DNA of 64,000 bases from an uncultured Parabacteroides sp. (GCA_934718155.1 CAKUZF010000002.1:37588-101587), one strand, 5' to 3'. Positions 51,980 to 61,539 are shown, counted from the stretch's first letter. A program made the numbers and translations. Notes: generated by a model not told the origin, from the sequence alone.

Positions 51980-53563
51980 TTAAAAACCATTCAGTTCCAT
52001 CAGCACCGTAGGGATCAGCAAGAGGAAGCCGAGGATCACCAAGGCCAGGATGAACTTCCACGCCCAACGGAACCACTTGTCGTAAGGAATGCGGCTGACA
52101 CCCAGCACGGCTATCAGCACACCCGATGTGGGGGTGAGCATATTGGTGAAGCCGTCGCCAAACTGAAAGGCCATCACCGTGGCCTGCTTCGACAGGCCTA
52201 TCAGATCGGAGAAGGGGGCCATGATCGGCATCGTCAGCGCCGCCTTCGCACTGCCCGAAGGGATCACCAGGTTGATAAGCGTCTGTATCAGATACATCAT
52301 ACCCACCGAGGCCACCTTGCCCAAGCCATCCATGCCTTGCGCCAACTGATGCAAGATGGTGTCGATGATCCGCCCCTCTTGCAACACGACGATGATTCCG
52401 CCAGCCAGACCCACCACCAAGGCCGCGCTCAGGATGTCTTTGCAGCCCTCTAAGAAGAGCTTGACCAACTCGTTCGGCGTGCGCCCGTTGGCAATGCCCG
52501 CGGCGATTCCCAACGTGAAGAAGAGGGCCGAGATCTCCATGATATACCAGCCATACCCCATCACGCCGACCACCAAGAAGAAGATGGTGAAGAACAGCAG
52601 GTTTAAGATGAACAGCTGCACGGTCTTGCGCAAGCAGAACCAGCTGCTCAGCCAAAAGGCAGCCGTCAAGAGCGGAACCAGCGGCAGCCCCTCGACCACC
52701 TCGTTGCCGATGCGCAACGCCGTCGTGGGATAGGCCATCGAGTAGAGCACCAAGGCCAGGCCGATCACGACATAGCAGACCCACGCCGCACGGGGCGTAT
52801 AGTAGCTCACCTCGAAGGTTTGCCTCTCGTGCAAATCGCGCCAGTACTGATCCTCGTCATACACGAGCGACAACTTAGGATTGCGCTTCACCTTATGGGC
52901 ATAGCGCAAAATCCAGGTGAATCCAAACGCGTTGATCACCAGCCAGCAGAATAGGCGATACTCGATGCCCGAGAAAAGCGGGATGCCCGCCAGGCCCTGG
53001 GCAATGCCGATCGTAAAGGGATTGAGGATGGCTCCCGCGAAGCCCAAGGCCGCCGCCACAAACACCATGCAAACGCCCGTGATGGAGTCGTAGCCCATCG
53101 AGATCGCCATCGGCACCAGCACCAAGCAGAAAGCAATCGTCTCCTCGCTCATGCCAAACACCGCGCCAAACACGCTGAACAGCAGCATGATCGAGAGCAA
53201 CAGCAGATTGTCGACGCCGAGGCGACGAAACAGCGCATACCGCTCGATGCCTCGGGCCTTACGCAGGAAACTAACCGTTCCCATGTCGAACGCCTTGCTA
53301 TCGTTGACGATCCAAAAGGCGCCGCCAATAATCAGGATAAACACGATAATATCCGCCTTATCCACGAAACCTTGATAGAAAGCGGAGAAGATCTGCCAAG
53401 CCTGCGGCTGATGGTCGATCGGCTCATACACCATGGTCTTCACACCATGGGCATCGACGGCCTCTTGATAGCGGCCTCCGGGCACGACCCAGGTCAGCAA
53501 CGCACAAAAAAGGATGATGTAGAAAACAATCACATACGTGTGGGGAATCTGTCTTTTTTTCAT
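51980..53563 (-). CDS. YfcC family membrane transporter
   Basis: 527 residues with about twelve membrane helices. The start KKRQIPHTYVIVFYIILFCALLTWVVPGGRYQ and the core GGAFWIVNDSKAFDMG and SAKAALTMPIMAPFSDLIGL match the YfcC/ArcD-like branch of the C4-dicarboxylate/basic amino-acid anion transporters. Related proteins exchange amino acids or peptides. The substrate is not predictable. It starts 11 bases after rmuC on the same strand (order rmuC then yfcC), so the pair may be cotranscribed. Confidence 0.88.
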   Translation of the reverse strand: MKKRQIPHTYVIVFYIILFCALLTWVVPGGRYQEAVDAHGVKTMVYEPIDHQPQAWQIFSAFYQGFVDKADIIVFILIIGGAFWIVNDSKAFDMGTVSFLRKARGIERYALFRRLGVDNLLLLSIMLLFSVFGAVFGMSEETIAFCLVLVPMAISMGYDSITGVCMVFVAAALGFAGAILNPFTIGIAQGLAGIPLFSGIEYRLFCWLVINAFGFTWILRYAHKVKRNPKLSLVYDEDQYWRDLHERQTFEVSYYTPRAAWVCYVVIGLALVLYSMAYPTTALRIGNEVVEGLPLVPLLTAAFWLSSWFCLRKTVQLFILNLLFFTIFFLVVGVMGYGWYIMEISALFFTLGIAAGIANGRTPNELVKLFLEGCKDILSAALVVGLAGGIIVVLQEGRIIDTILHQLAQGMDGLGKVASVGMMYLIQTLINLVIPSGSAKAALTMPIMAPFSDLIGLSKQATVMAFQFGDGFTNMLTPTSGVLIAVLGVSRIPYDKWFRWAWKFILALVILGFLLLIPTVLMELNGF

Positions 53564-53574
53564 GAAACTGTTTG

Positions 53575-54834
53575 TTATTCTTCGTCTGTTAATGCGCCAA
53601 TCTCGGGCAGTATGGCACGAGCCTCGCGGTCGCTCAGCGTATCGACATCCTTCAGCCTCCGCTGAATGGCCCGTGTGCGGGTGCCCAGCACCTCGTCGAT
53701 CTGCCCACTGGCGGTCTGCAGGTTGCGTTGCGCCTTCTCGAGCATGCCGCCCATCTTCTCAAACTCCTTCTTGACAGCGCCCAAGATGGTCCAGACCTCG
53801 CCCGAGTGCTTCTGGATGGCCAAGGTGCGAAATCCCATCTGCAGGCTGTTCAAGATAGCGGCCAAGGTGGTCGGCCCGGTCACCACCACCTTATAGCTGC
53901 GCTGCAACTCCTCGAGCAAGGCCGAACGGCGCACCACCTCCGCATAAATGCCTTCGAAGGGGAGGAACATAATGCCAAAGTCGGTCGTAGCTGGTGGAGC
54001 CAAGTATTTCTCCGAGATGTCTCTCGCCATCTTCCGTATGGTTGCCTCCAGCTGCTTGCCCGCCGCCTCGATGCGCTGCGGATCGACCGTGTCGTAGGCA
54101 TCCAGCAGCTGCTCATACACATCCTTGGGAAACTTCGCGTCGATCGGCAGATAAACAAAGGCCCGCTCATCGTCGCGGCCGGGCAGCTTCACGGCGAACT
54201 CCACCACGGCGTCCGACCCCTTGCGGGTATGCACGTTGGCCTCATACTGCTCCGGGGCAAGCACCTGCTCAAGCAGCATGCTCAACTGGATCTCGCCGAT
54301 GTTGCCACGGGTCTTCACGTTGCTCAACACCCGCTTCAGTCCGCCCACGTCCTGCGCCAGGCTTTGCATCTCGCCCAACCCCTTCTGCACATTCTCCAGC
54401 TGCGCATTCACCAGGCGAAACGACTGCGTGATCCGCTCGTTGAGCGTGCGCTGCAACTTCTCGTCAACCGTCTGCCTAATCTCCTCCAGCCGCTTCTCGG
54501 CATGGCTCACCCATTCACGCTGCTGCTCGTTCAAGGCCTCGAACTTCTCTTTCTGCAACTGATTGAACGAAGCGATGCCTCGCTCGAAGGCCTCCTGGAA
54601 AGCACGCATCGAGGCCGTCAGCTCTTCGCGATTGTCTTTAGCCACCAAGCGACTCTCCTCGCGGTTCAACCGAAAGTCCTCCCTGAAATTCTTCTCAATC
54701 CGATCGAACGACCGCTGCATCTCAGCAAACAGTCGTTCCAGCGACTCTTGCTGCTCTTTGGCGTCGCGACGCGGCCGCCAAACGACCTGCAACACGATCA
54801 CGATCAGCAATCCTCCTATAATAACGAAATCCAT
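53575..54834 (-). CDS. rmuC: DNA recombination protein RmuC
   Basis: 419 residues. One N-terminal membrane anchor (DFVIIGGLLIVIVLQVV), a long coiled coil (about 25-165), then the RmuC nuclease-like domain with TRGNIGEIQLSMLLEQVL, YLPIDAKFPKDVYEQLLDAY and the FGIMFLPFEGIYAEVVR block. It limits inversions between short repeats in E. coli, and its PD-(D/E)XK-like fold suggests a nuclease. A TAACTTTG box at 54868-54861 (minus) is a likely promoter. Confidence 0.93.
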   Translation of the reverse strand: MDFVIIGGLLIVIVLQVVWRPRRDAKEQQESLERLFAEMQRSFDRIEKNFREDFRLNREESRLVAKDNREELTASMRAFQEAFERGIASFNQLQKEKFEALNEQQREWVSHAEKRLEEIRQTVDEKLQRTLNERITQSFRLVNAQLENVQKGLGEMQSLAQDVGGLKRVLSNVKTRGNIGEIQLSMLLEQVLAPEQYEANVHTRKGSDAVVEFAVKLPGRDDERAFVYLPIDAKFPKDVYEQLLDAYDTVDPQRIEAAGKQLEATIRKMARDISEKYLAPPATTDFGIMFLPFEGIYAEVVRRSALLEELQRSYKVVVTGPTTLAAILNSLQMGFRTLAIQKHSGEVWTILGAVKKEFEKMGGMLEKAQRNLQTASGQIDEVLGTRTRAIQRRLKDVDTLSDREARAILPEIGALTDEE

Positions 54835-54969
54835 AGCTGCTCATCTTACATTTTGGTAGGCAAAGTTAGCAATAAAAACGGTTTTTACCGTCAGTTGCAA
54901 GGCAAACAGGTCGTTTTTGGGGGCGATTTATTAAACAGTGTTAAACACGCACTTTTGTATGCAGAGTAG

Positions 54970-55000
54970 TTTGTTTATCTAAAAAGAGTTCCTACATTTG
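54970..55000 (+). promoter_or_regulatory. Consensus Bacteroidetes promoter upstream of a structured RNA
   Basis: TTTG (54970-54973), 19-base spacer, TACATTTG (54993-55000). An exact match to the housekeeping consensus, 187 bases before the MATE ATG. Confidence 0.8.
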
Positions 55001-55005
55001 CAATG

Positions 55006-55168
55006 TCAACAAAGGTCAATCGTTTTTCATAAAGAAAAGCTTGAATGAGTTGACCCCTTATATACATAAGGTGTAATCAGATGTAGTAGATTATTGTTTT
55101 TCATTGGTTAAAGTTAAGGGTTAGTGTAGAATACAGCCGGATGTGAATCTAGCTGTATTCATTTTTTA
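55006..55168 (+). ncRNA. Candidate structured RNA or attenuator leader of the MATE gene
   Basis: Downstream of a consensus promoter, a stretch without an open frame folds into successive hairpins. GGTCAA (55014-55019) pairs with TTGACC (55050-55055), and CCTTAT (55056-55061) with ATAAGG (55066-55071). GTAATC then pairs with GATTAT, and GAATACAGC (55129-55137) with GCTGTATTC (55152-55160), followed by six T. The last is a standard terminator, 20 bases before the MATE ATG. It is either an independent ~160-nt small RNA or a leader whose terminator controls MATE expression. No known family is recognised. Confidence 0.6.
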
Positions 55169-55186
55169 TATAGACCTGTCAGCATT

Positions 55187-56485
55187 ATGAACAAAAAGAT
55201 TCTTCAGATAGCGATTCCCTCTATTGTGTCAAACATCACCGTCCCGCTGCTTGGCTTGGTTGACGTAGCCATTGTGGGGCACCTGGGAGCCACCTCCTAC
55301 ATGGGAGCGATTGCCATAGGCGGCATGCTGTTCAACATGATCTATTGGCTTTTCGCCTTCCTGCGCATGGGCACCAGCGGCATGACCTCGCAAGCCTACG
55401 GGCGGCGCGACCTGCAAGCCGTGCTGCTCGTGTGGGAAAGGGCGCTACTCATCGGCGTAGGTATCGCCTTGCTGATGATCGCCTGCCAAGAGCTCATCCT
55501 GCGGGGGGCCTTTTACTGGATCGAGACGACCGACGAGATCAAAGCCGACGCAAGCCGCTATTTCCACATCTGCGTGTGGGGCGCACCCGCCGTCTTGGGG
55601 CTGTATGCCCTGTCGGGCTGGTTTATCGGCATGCAAAACACCCGCCTCCCCATGCTCATCGCAATCCTACAGAACATCGTGAACATCGTCAGCAGCCTCT
55701 GCTTCGTGATGTGCTTCCACATGAAGGTGGAAGGCGTGGCCTTAGGCACCCTCATCGCGCAATACGCAGGTTTCCTGATCGCCTTAGCCCTATGGGGCCG
55801 CTACTACCGCCGGCTCCTGCCCTACCAGAAAGGGGCAACGATTTGGCAACCCGACGCCATGCGCCAGTTCTTCTCGATCAATCGGGATATCTTCCTGCGC
55901 ACGCTCTGCCTGGTAAGCGTCACCACCTTCTTCACCACGGCGGGAGCCCGTCAGGGCGAGGTGATCTTAGCGGTCAACACGCTGCTGATGCAGCCGTTCA
56001 CGCTCTACTCCTACGTGATGGATGGCTTCGCCTTTGCGGGCGAGGCATTAGGCGGGCGCTATATCGGCGCACGCAACCAGACAGGGTTGCGGCGATGCGT
56101 CAAGGCGCTCTTCGGCTGGGGGCTCGGCATGGCTACGGGGTTCACCCTGCTTTACGCCTTGGGCGGAGAAGCCTTCCTGGGGCTGCTGACCAACGACCAG
56201 GAGGTGCTGATCGCAAGCCTCGACTACGCACCTTGGGCAATGGCCATCCCGCTCTGTGGCTTTGCCGCCTTCATCTGGGACGGCTTCTTTATCGGCGCGA
56301 CCGCCACCCACTGGATGTTCAGGGCGATGCTGATTGCCTCAGGCAGCTTCTTCCTGCTCCACTTCGGACTCCAGTCCACCTGGGGCAACCATGCCTTGTG
56401 GTTCGCCTTCTTGTGCTACCTCGCAATGCGAGGCATCGTGCAGACCTGGGCATGGAACGGCCCGTTGCGTAAGCGCATCCTATAA
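55187..56485 (+). CDS. MATE family efflux transporter (DinF branch)
   Basis: 432 residues with twelve membrane helices in two homologous halves (IAIPSIVSNITVPLLGLVDVAIVGHLG and the matching second half). The first-half motif GHLGATSYMGAIAIGG and the DGFAFAGEALGGRYIGARN block place it in the DinF-like branch. MATE pumps export cationic drugs or metabolites using Na+ or H+ gradients. Transcription from the upstream promoter must pass a terminator hairpin. Confidence 0.92.
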   Translation: MNKKILQIAIPSIVSNITVPLLGLVDVAIVGHLGATSYMGAIAIGGMLFNMIYWLFAFLRMGTSGMTSQAYGRRDLQAVLLVWERALLIGVGIALLMIACQELILRGAFYWIETTDEIKADASRYFHICVWGAPAVLGLYALSGWFIGMQNTRLPMLIAILQNIVNIVSSLCFVMCFHMKVEGVALGTLIAQYAGFLIALALWGRYYRRLLPYQKGATIWQPDAMRQFFSINRDIFLRTLCLVSVTTFFTTAGARQGEVILAVNTLLMQPFTLYSYVMDGFAFAGEALGGRYIGARNQTGLRRCVKALFGWGLGMATGFTLLYALGGEAFLGLLTNDQEVLIASLDYAPWAMAIPLCGFAAFIWDGFFIGATATHWMFRAMLIASGSFFLLHFGLQSTWGNHALWFAFLCYLAMRGIVQTWAWNGPLRKRIL

Positions 56486-56492
56486 AAAGAAG

Positions 56493-56537
56493 GAGACCCA
56501 AGCCTCGGCGTGATGACACGCCCAAGACTTGAGTCTC
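56493..56537. terminator. Bidirectional terminator between MATE and acyl-CoA dehydrogenase genes
   Basis: A long imperfect stem: GAGAC, CAAG and GGCGTG on the left pair with CACGCC, CTTG and GTCTC on the right, ending at 56537. It lies between convergent genes. Confidence 0.65.
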
Positions 56538-56569
56538 GCAGCCTTATATATATAATAAATGTATTTCGC

Positions 56570-58276
56570 TTATTTGCGGTAGTTCTCCAGCTGCTCTGCC
56601 TGGAACTTGCGGATGAAGTTGAAGTGCTTCTCCACCTCCGACTCAGCATAGTTCACATACACATCGAGCGACTTAGCGAACAGCTCAGGCGCCTTTTGCG
56701 CATCCTGCAACAAGAGGGCACTCATCACGTTCACAGCGGCCATCTCGTAAAGACGACGTGCGTGGAAGTCGAGCAACTCTTGGCTTTGAGCCTCCTTCAC
56801 GGCATTGGTGCAAACCACGAACTTCGTAGTCATCTCCTTGATGCGACGCAGGTAGCCCTCGAATGCCGGATCGGTCAGCGTAGACTCCATCTCCTGCAAG
56901 GTGGCGGCATACGAGCCGTTCGTCACGTAGCGGATAGCGGCAACGGTCTGCAACTGTGTCGTTCCCTCGTAGATCGAGGTGATACGAGCATCGCGATAGA
57001 TGCGCTGGCAAGCATACTCCAGCATGAAGCCCGAACCGCCGTGAATCTGGATCGAGTCATACGCGTTCTGGTTGGCATACTCCGAGTTCATACCCTTAGC
57101 CAACGGCGTGAATGAGTCGGCCAGCTTCGCATACTTCTTCTGCTCCTGACGCTCCTCGGGGGTCAGCTTGCGCTCGCGAGCGATGTCGTCAAGCGCCTTG
57201 TAGATGTCGACGTAGCGAGAAGTCTGGTAGAGCAACGCACGGCCAGCGTCCAGCTTCGCCTTCATCAGGGCCAGCATGTCGTAAACAGCGGGGAACTCGA
57301 TGATGGCCTTGCCAAACTGCTTGCGCTCCTTGGCATAAGCCAAGCCCTCGTTGTAGGCCGCCTGGCTCAAACCAACCGATTGAGCGGCGATGCCCAGACG
57401 AGCGCCATTCATCAACGCCATCACATACTTGATCAAGCCCAGCTTGCGATCGCCGCAAAGCTCAGCCTTCGCATTCTTATAGACCAGCTCACACGTGGGC
57501 GAACCGTGGATACCCAACTTATTCTCAATGCGGCGCACATCCACACCGCCCTGGCGCTTGTCGTAGATGAACATCGAAAGACCACGACCATCTTTCGTGC
57601 CCTCCTCCGAACGAGCCAACACCAAGTGCAGGTCGGCATCGCCATTGGTGATGAAACGCTTCACGCCGTTCAGGCGCCAGCAGTTGTTCTCGGCATCGAA
57701 GGTAGCCTTCAGCATCACGCTCTGCAAGTCGGAGCCCGCATCCGGCTCAGTCAAGTCCATACTCATGGTCTCGCCGGCGCAAACACGCGGGATGAAACGG
57801 CTGTGCTGATCTTCGTTGCCAAACTCATACAGCGTCTCGATGCAATCCTGCAACGACCAGATGTTGCCAAAACCGGCATCGGCCGCAGCCACGATCTCCG
57901 CACACATGGTGTAGGGCGTGATAGGGAAGTTCAAGCCGCCGAAACGACGCGGCATCGTCATGCCATTGAGGCCCGCCTTCACCATGGCGTCGAGGTTCTG
58001 CTTCGTGCCCGAAGCATACTCCACACGTCCATTCGCGCAGTGAGGACCCTCGGCATCGACACCCTCAGCATTCGGAGCGATCACCTCGCCCGTGATCTCG
58101 CCCGTGATCTCCAACACCTTGTCGTATGAGTCCATGGCGTCAGCATAATCAACCGGCGCATAATCGAACGCCTCTTTATCAGCATATCCACGTTCTTTCA
58201 ACTCGCAGATACGCTCCATCATCGGATTATTCAAGTGGAACTTGAGTTCCGGAACGTCATTATAATAGTTTGCCAT
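56570..58276 (-). CDS. Acyl-CoA dehydrogenase
   Basis: 568 residues, with a C-terminal extension beyond the ~380-residue short-chain enzymes. FAD-binding ADAGFGNIWSLQDC, the MTEPDAGSDLQSVMLKAT loop, and catalytic Glu437 in IYEGTTQLQ are visible. The substrate CoA pocket follows the QIHGGSGFMLEYACQRIYRD motif. It oxidises (or reduces) an acyl-CoA with electrons passing to the ETF encoded just upstream. Its start shares a base with the etfA stop (TAATG). The three-gene set suggests amino-acid or short-chain fatty-acid fermentation. Chain length is not predictable. Confidence 0.95.
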   Translation of the reverse strand: MANYYNDVPELKFHLNNPMMERICELKERGYADKEAFDYAPVDYADAMDSYDKVLEITGEITGEVIAPNAEGVDAEGPHCANGRVEYASGTKQNLDAMVKAGLNGMTMPRRFGGLNFPITPYTMCAEIVAAADAGFGNIWSLQDCIETLYEFGNEDQHSRFIPRVCAGETMSMDLTEPDAGSDLQSVMLKATFDAENNCWRLNGVKRFITNGDADLHLVLARSEEGTKDGRGLSMFIYDKRQGGVDVRRIENKLGIHGSPTCELVYKNAKAELCGDRKLGLIKYVMALMNGARLGIAAQSVGLSQAAYNEGLAYAKERKQFGKAIIEFPAVYDMLALMKAKLDAGRALLYQTSRYVDIYKALDDIARERKLTPEERQEQKKYAKLADSFTPLAKGMNSEYANQNAYDSIQIHGGSGFMLEYACQRIYRDARITSIYEGTTQLQTVAAIRYVTNGSYAATLQEMESTLTDPAFEGYLRRIKEMTTKFVVCTNAVKEAQSQELLDFHARRLYEMAAVNVMSALLLQDAQKAPELFAKSLDVYVNYAESEVEKHFNFIRKFQAEQLENYRK

Positions 58277-59295
58277 TACTTGCTGTTTTTCTTGTAATAC
58301 TTAATCATCTTAGGAACGACCTCCTCCACAGAGCCGTTGATCACGTAGTCGGCGATCGTGTTGATCGGAGCGTTCGGATCGTTGTTGATGCTGATAATGA
58401 TGCCCGCATCTTGCATGCCGGCGATATGCTGAATCTGTCCAGAGATACCGCAAGCGATATATAGCTTCGGACGAACCGTCACACCCGTCTGTCCGATCTG
58501 ACGATCGTGGTCGCAGAAGCCCGCGTCGATCGCCGCACGGCTGGCGCCAACCTCGGCGTGCAACTCCTTCGCCAACTCAAACAACATGTCGAAGCCCTCC
58601 TTCGAGCCCATGCCGTAACCTCCGGCAACGACAATCGGCGCACCCTTCAGGTTGTGCTTCGCCTGCTCCACGTGGCGGTCGATCACCTTCACCACATAGT
58701 CGGCCTCGGGCACATACTTCGCCACGTCGTGACGAATCACCTCGCCCTGATAGTTCGCGTCGAGCACCTCTTTCTTCATCACGCCCTCGCGAACGGTCGC
58801 CATCTGCGGACGGTTCTCGGGGTTGACAATCGTAGCCACGATGTTGCCACCGAAAGCCGGACGAATCTGATAAAGCAAGTTCTCGTAGGTCTTACCGGCC
58901 TTCTTATCCTCGTGACCACCGATCTCGAGCGCCGTACAATCGGCCGTCAAACCGCTGGTCAAAGCCGAAGAGACACGCGGACCCAAGTCGCGGCCAATCA
59001 CCGTAGCACCCATCAAGCAGATCTGCGGATGCTCCTCCTTGAAGAGGTTGATCAGGATATCCGCATGAGGCAACGATGTATAGGGGAAAAGACCCGGCGC
59101 ATCAAACAGATGCACGCGATCTACGCCAAAGGGCAACACCTGCGCCTCAACGCCCTCTAAGTGCTCACCGGCCAAGATTGCCTCCAACTGGCAGTTCAAC
59201 TGGTTGGCCAATTTCCGACCCTTGGTCAGCAACTCCAAGCTGACATCGGCCACCTTGGTGCCTTCCAGCTCACAATATACAAATACGTTATTCAT
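58276..59295 (-). CDS. etfA: Electron transfer flavoprotein alpha subunit
   Basis: 339 residues. The C-terminal FAD domain has VVAGGYGMGSKEGFDML, GASRAAIDAGFCDHDRQIGQTG and the SGQIQHIAGM and SINNDPNAPI blocks. It forms the ETF dimer with EtfB and carries electrons between acyl-CoA dehydrogenase and the respiratory chain or ferredoxin. It lies 7 bases after etfB. Confidence 0.96.
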   Translation of the reverse strand: MNNVFVYCELEGTKVADVSLELLTKGRKLANQLNCQLEAILAGEHLEGVEAQVLPFGVDRVHLFDAPGLFPYTSLPHADILINLFKEEHPQICLMGATVIGRDLGPRVSSALTSGLTADCTALEIGGHEDKKAGKTYENLLYQIRPAFGGNIVATIVNPENRPQMATVREGVMKKEVLDANYQGEVIRHDVAKYVPEADYVVKVIDRHVEQAKHNLKGAPIVVAGGYGMGSKEGFDMLFELAKELHAEVGASRAAIDAGFCDHDRQIGQTGVTVRPKLYIACGISGQIQHIAGMQDAGIIISINNDPNAPINTIADYVINGSVEEVVPKMIKYYKKNSK

Positions 59296-59302
59296 ATGCT
59301 TC

Positions 59303-60184
59303 TTATCCTATCGTATGGTTTGCTAACAGTTCAACAATCAAAGCCTCCACATCCTGATCCGATCCAGTCAGCGTCTTGCTCTCCTTTGCCTGGAACACGA
59401 TGTTTTGTACGGCCTTCACCTTCGTGGGCGAGCCGCTCAGACCGCATTGCTGCAAGTCGCCCTCCACATCCTTCACGCTCCACTCCTGGATGTTCAGGTA
59501 AGGACGCTGCTCATACATCTCGGCATGCTCCAGCGTGCCCTTGGCAGCCTTCTCCTGCGCACCCATCGCACGCTTATACTTCATCACCAACTTGGCGTTA
59601 CGCGGACGACAAGGTGCGGCCGAACCGTTCACCGTCAACAAGATAGGCAGAGGGCCCTCGACCGTCTCCACGCCACCGTCAATATGTCGTTTCGCAGTGA
59701 TACGGCGAGTCTCCTCGTTCACATCAAGAATTTCCTCGGTATAAGTAATCTGCGGCAAGCCCAACTTCTCGGCCACCTGCGGACCCACCTGGGCCGTATC
59801 GCCGTCGATAGCTTGGCGACCACCTAAAATAATGTCGTATTCACCAATCTTCTTGATCGCCGTTGAAAGGGCGTAAGAGGTTGCCAATGTGTCAGCACCC
59901 GCGAAAGCTCTATCCGTCAGCAGATAGCCACCATCCGCACCGCGATACAAACCCTCGCGAATGATCTCAGCCGCACGGCCGGGTCCCATGGTCAATAAGG
60001 TCACCGTAGAGCCCGGATGGCTCTCCTTTAGGCGCAAAGCCTGCTCCAAAGCGTTCAAGTCCTCCGGATTGAAGATCGCCGGCAGAGCCGCACGGTTCAC
60101 CGTGCCCTCAGCAGTCATGGCATCCTTACCCACATTGCGGGTATCTGGAACCTGCTTCGCTAAAACAATAATTCTTAAACTCAT
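59303..60184 (-). CDS. etfB: Electron transfer flavoprotein beta subunit
   Basis: 293 residues from the ATG at 60184 (SLRIIVLAKQVPDTRNVG). An in-frame start 17 codons upstream would precede the likely promoter box. Seen: FNPEDLNALEQALRLKESHPGSTVTLLTMG, ILGGRQAIDGDTAQVGPQVAEKL. The C-terminal part is longer than in mammalian EtfB. It leads the etfB-etfA-acyl-CoA dehydrogenase operon. The electron-bifurcating role known for Clostridium EtfAB cannot be decided here. Confidence 0.96.
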   Translation of the reverse strand: MSLRIIVLAKQVPDTRNVGKDAMTAEGTVNRAALPAIFNPEDLNALEQALRLKESHPGSTVTLLTMGPGRAAEIIREGLYRGADGGYLLTDRAFAGADTLATSYALSTAIKKIGEYDIILGGRQAIDGDTAQVGPQVAEKLGLPQITYTEEILDVNEETRRITAKRHIDGGVETVEGPLPILLTVNGSAAPCRPRNAKLVMKYKRAMGAQEKAAKGTLEHAEMYEQRPYLNIQEWSVKDVEGDLQQCGLSGSPTKVKAVQNIVFQAKESKTLTGSDQDVEALIVELLANHTIG

Positions 60185-60232
60185 ATATTTCGTATAGTTT
60201 GATAATCCTTTTTCTCTAATCTTTACCAGCCG

Positions 60233-60240
60233 CAAAATTA
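60233..60240 (-). promoter_or_regulatory. -7 box for the etfB operon
   Basis: TAATTTTG on the minus strand, 49 bases upstream of the etfB ATG, matches TAnnTTTG. Confidence 0.45.
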
Positions 60241-60357
60241 AACAAACTTCCCCAACTTATGCCATCCCAAGCGGGAAAACCGCACAAAAGACTGCACATT
60301 TTAGGCTTTTTTGCGCAAACCTGTCCTTCCCAAGTGTACAACTTACCTATAAATATA

Positions 60358-60365
60358 TATCTTTG
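60358..60365 (+). promoter_or_regulatory. -7 box for the exonuclease/phosphatase gene
   Basis: TATCTTTG, 42 bases before the preferred ATG at 60408, matches TAnnTTTG. Confidence 0.5.
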
Positions 60366-60407
60366 CAGGGTAGTAATATCAATATTCAAAATTAAAAAAT
60401 GATACAC

Positions 60408-61271
60408 ATGAAAAAGTTTTGGTTCACACTAATGGCGGCTTGCCTGGCTACAGCGCAACTTTTCGCGGCCGGCAAGGGAAATGAGATTAACGTAATGAGT
60501 TACAACATCCGCATGGATACGCAAAACGATGGCGAGAACGCTTGGCCGCATCGCAAAGACTTGGCCGGAAAGATGCTTCGCTTCCACGAGGTGGATATCT
60601 TCGGCGCACAAGAGGTGTTGCACCACCAGCTGACCGACATGCTCGAACGCCTTCCGGGATATGACTATGTGGGCGTAGGACGCACCGACGGAAAGACAAA
60701 GGGCGAGTATGCCCCCATCATCTACCGCAAAGATCGCTTCAGCGTTGAGAAACATGGCGACTTCTGGTTGGCCGAGGATATGAACGCCGTCGGCAAGAAA
60801 GGATGGGATGCCGCATGCGAGCGTGTAGCCACATGGGCCATCTTGAAAGACAAGCAGAGCGGCAAGCGCTTCTTCTTCTTCAACACTCACTTAGACCACA
60901 TCGGCAAGGTGGCTCGCCATGAGGGAGCGAAGCTGGTGTTGGCGCAATGCACAAAACTGTCGGAAGGACTACCCGTGATCGTGACAGGCGACTTCAACGC
61001 GACGCCCGACGATGACCCCATCCAGGTATTGACCAACGCTTCCGATCCCAACCACCTGACCCACTCGCGCAACTTGGCCACCCTGAAATACGGCCCGGAA
61101 TGGACGTTCCACAACTACGGACGCATTCCGTTCGAGAAGCGCCAGTGGATCGACTACATTTTCGTGAAAGGAAACTTCAAGGTGGAGCGTCACGGAGTGA
61201 TCACCGACACGGAAAACAACCTCTTTCCGTCCGACCACTGCCCTGTTTTGTGCACTTTGACGATAGAATGA
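60408..61271 (+). CDS. Secreted endonuclease/exonuclease/phosphatase family protein
   Basis: 287 residues from the ATG at 60408 (another ATG three codons earlier is possible). Signal peptide KKFWFTLMAACLATAQLFAAG. The EEP fold is shown by NVMSYNIRMDTQNDGENAW, the metal Glu in DIFGAQEVLHHQL, the catalytic FFNTHLDHIGKVARHEGAKL, GDFNATPDD, and the terminal SDHCPVLCTL. Exported members often act as phosphodiesterases, sphingomyelinases or nucleases. The substrate cannot be named. Monocistronic. Confidence 0.9.
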   Translation: MKKFWFTLMAACLATAQLFAAGKGNEINVMSYNIRMDTQNDGENAWPHRKDLAGKMLRFHEVDIFGAQEVLHHQLTDMLERLPGYDYVGVGRTDGKTKGEYAPIIYRKDRFSVEKHGDFWLAEDMNAVGKKGWDAACERVATWAILKDKQSGKRFFFFNTHLDHIGKVARHEGAKLVLAQCTKLSEGLPVIVTGDFNATPDDDPIQVLTNASDPNHLTHSRNLATLKYGPEWTFHNYGRIPFEKRQWIDYIFVKGNFKVERHGVITDTENNLFPSDHCPVLCTLTIE

Positions 61272-61390
61272 CCGATAACGAAGAAAATAACTGTAGAATA
61301 TTTGCGGGTTCTATTTAAAAGGCTTACTTTCGCGCCTGTCAAATATAAATTTACATTGGTCTAAAGAATTGAGAATTAAAAACACAACTG

Positions 61391-61421
61391 CGAGCGGCTG
61401 CCTGCGAAGGTAGCCGCTTTT
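61391..61421 (+). terminator. Terminator downstream of the exonuclease/phosphatase gene
   Basis: Stem AGCGGCT-CC (61391-61400) with GG-AGCCGCT (about 61407-61415), one mismatch, followed by six T. It lies 120 bases after the stop codon. Confidence 0.75.
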
Positions 61422-61487
61422 TTCTTGCCCCTCCGATCATTTTAGACAGAAACCGCCCAATCATGCTGTGTATTCGGATTATTTACG

Positions 61488-61495
61488 TACATTTG
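61488..61495 (+). promoter_or_regulatory. -7 box for the DUF3467 gene
   Basis: TACATTTG, 44 bases before the ATG at 61540, matches TAnnTTTG. Confidence 0.55.
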
Positions 61496-61539
61496 CCAAC
61501 GTAAAAAATACAATTTTTAATTTTAAAGTTTATATCAAC

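Noticed and set aside
56570..60184. Electron-bifurcating butyryl-CoA dehydrogenase complex
   Set aside because: EtfAB plus an acyl-CoA dehydrogenase is compatible with it, but no crotonase, thiolase or hydroxybutyryl-CoA dehydrogenase genes are adjacent, and no bifurcation-specific motif could be verified by eye.
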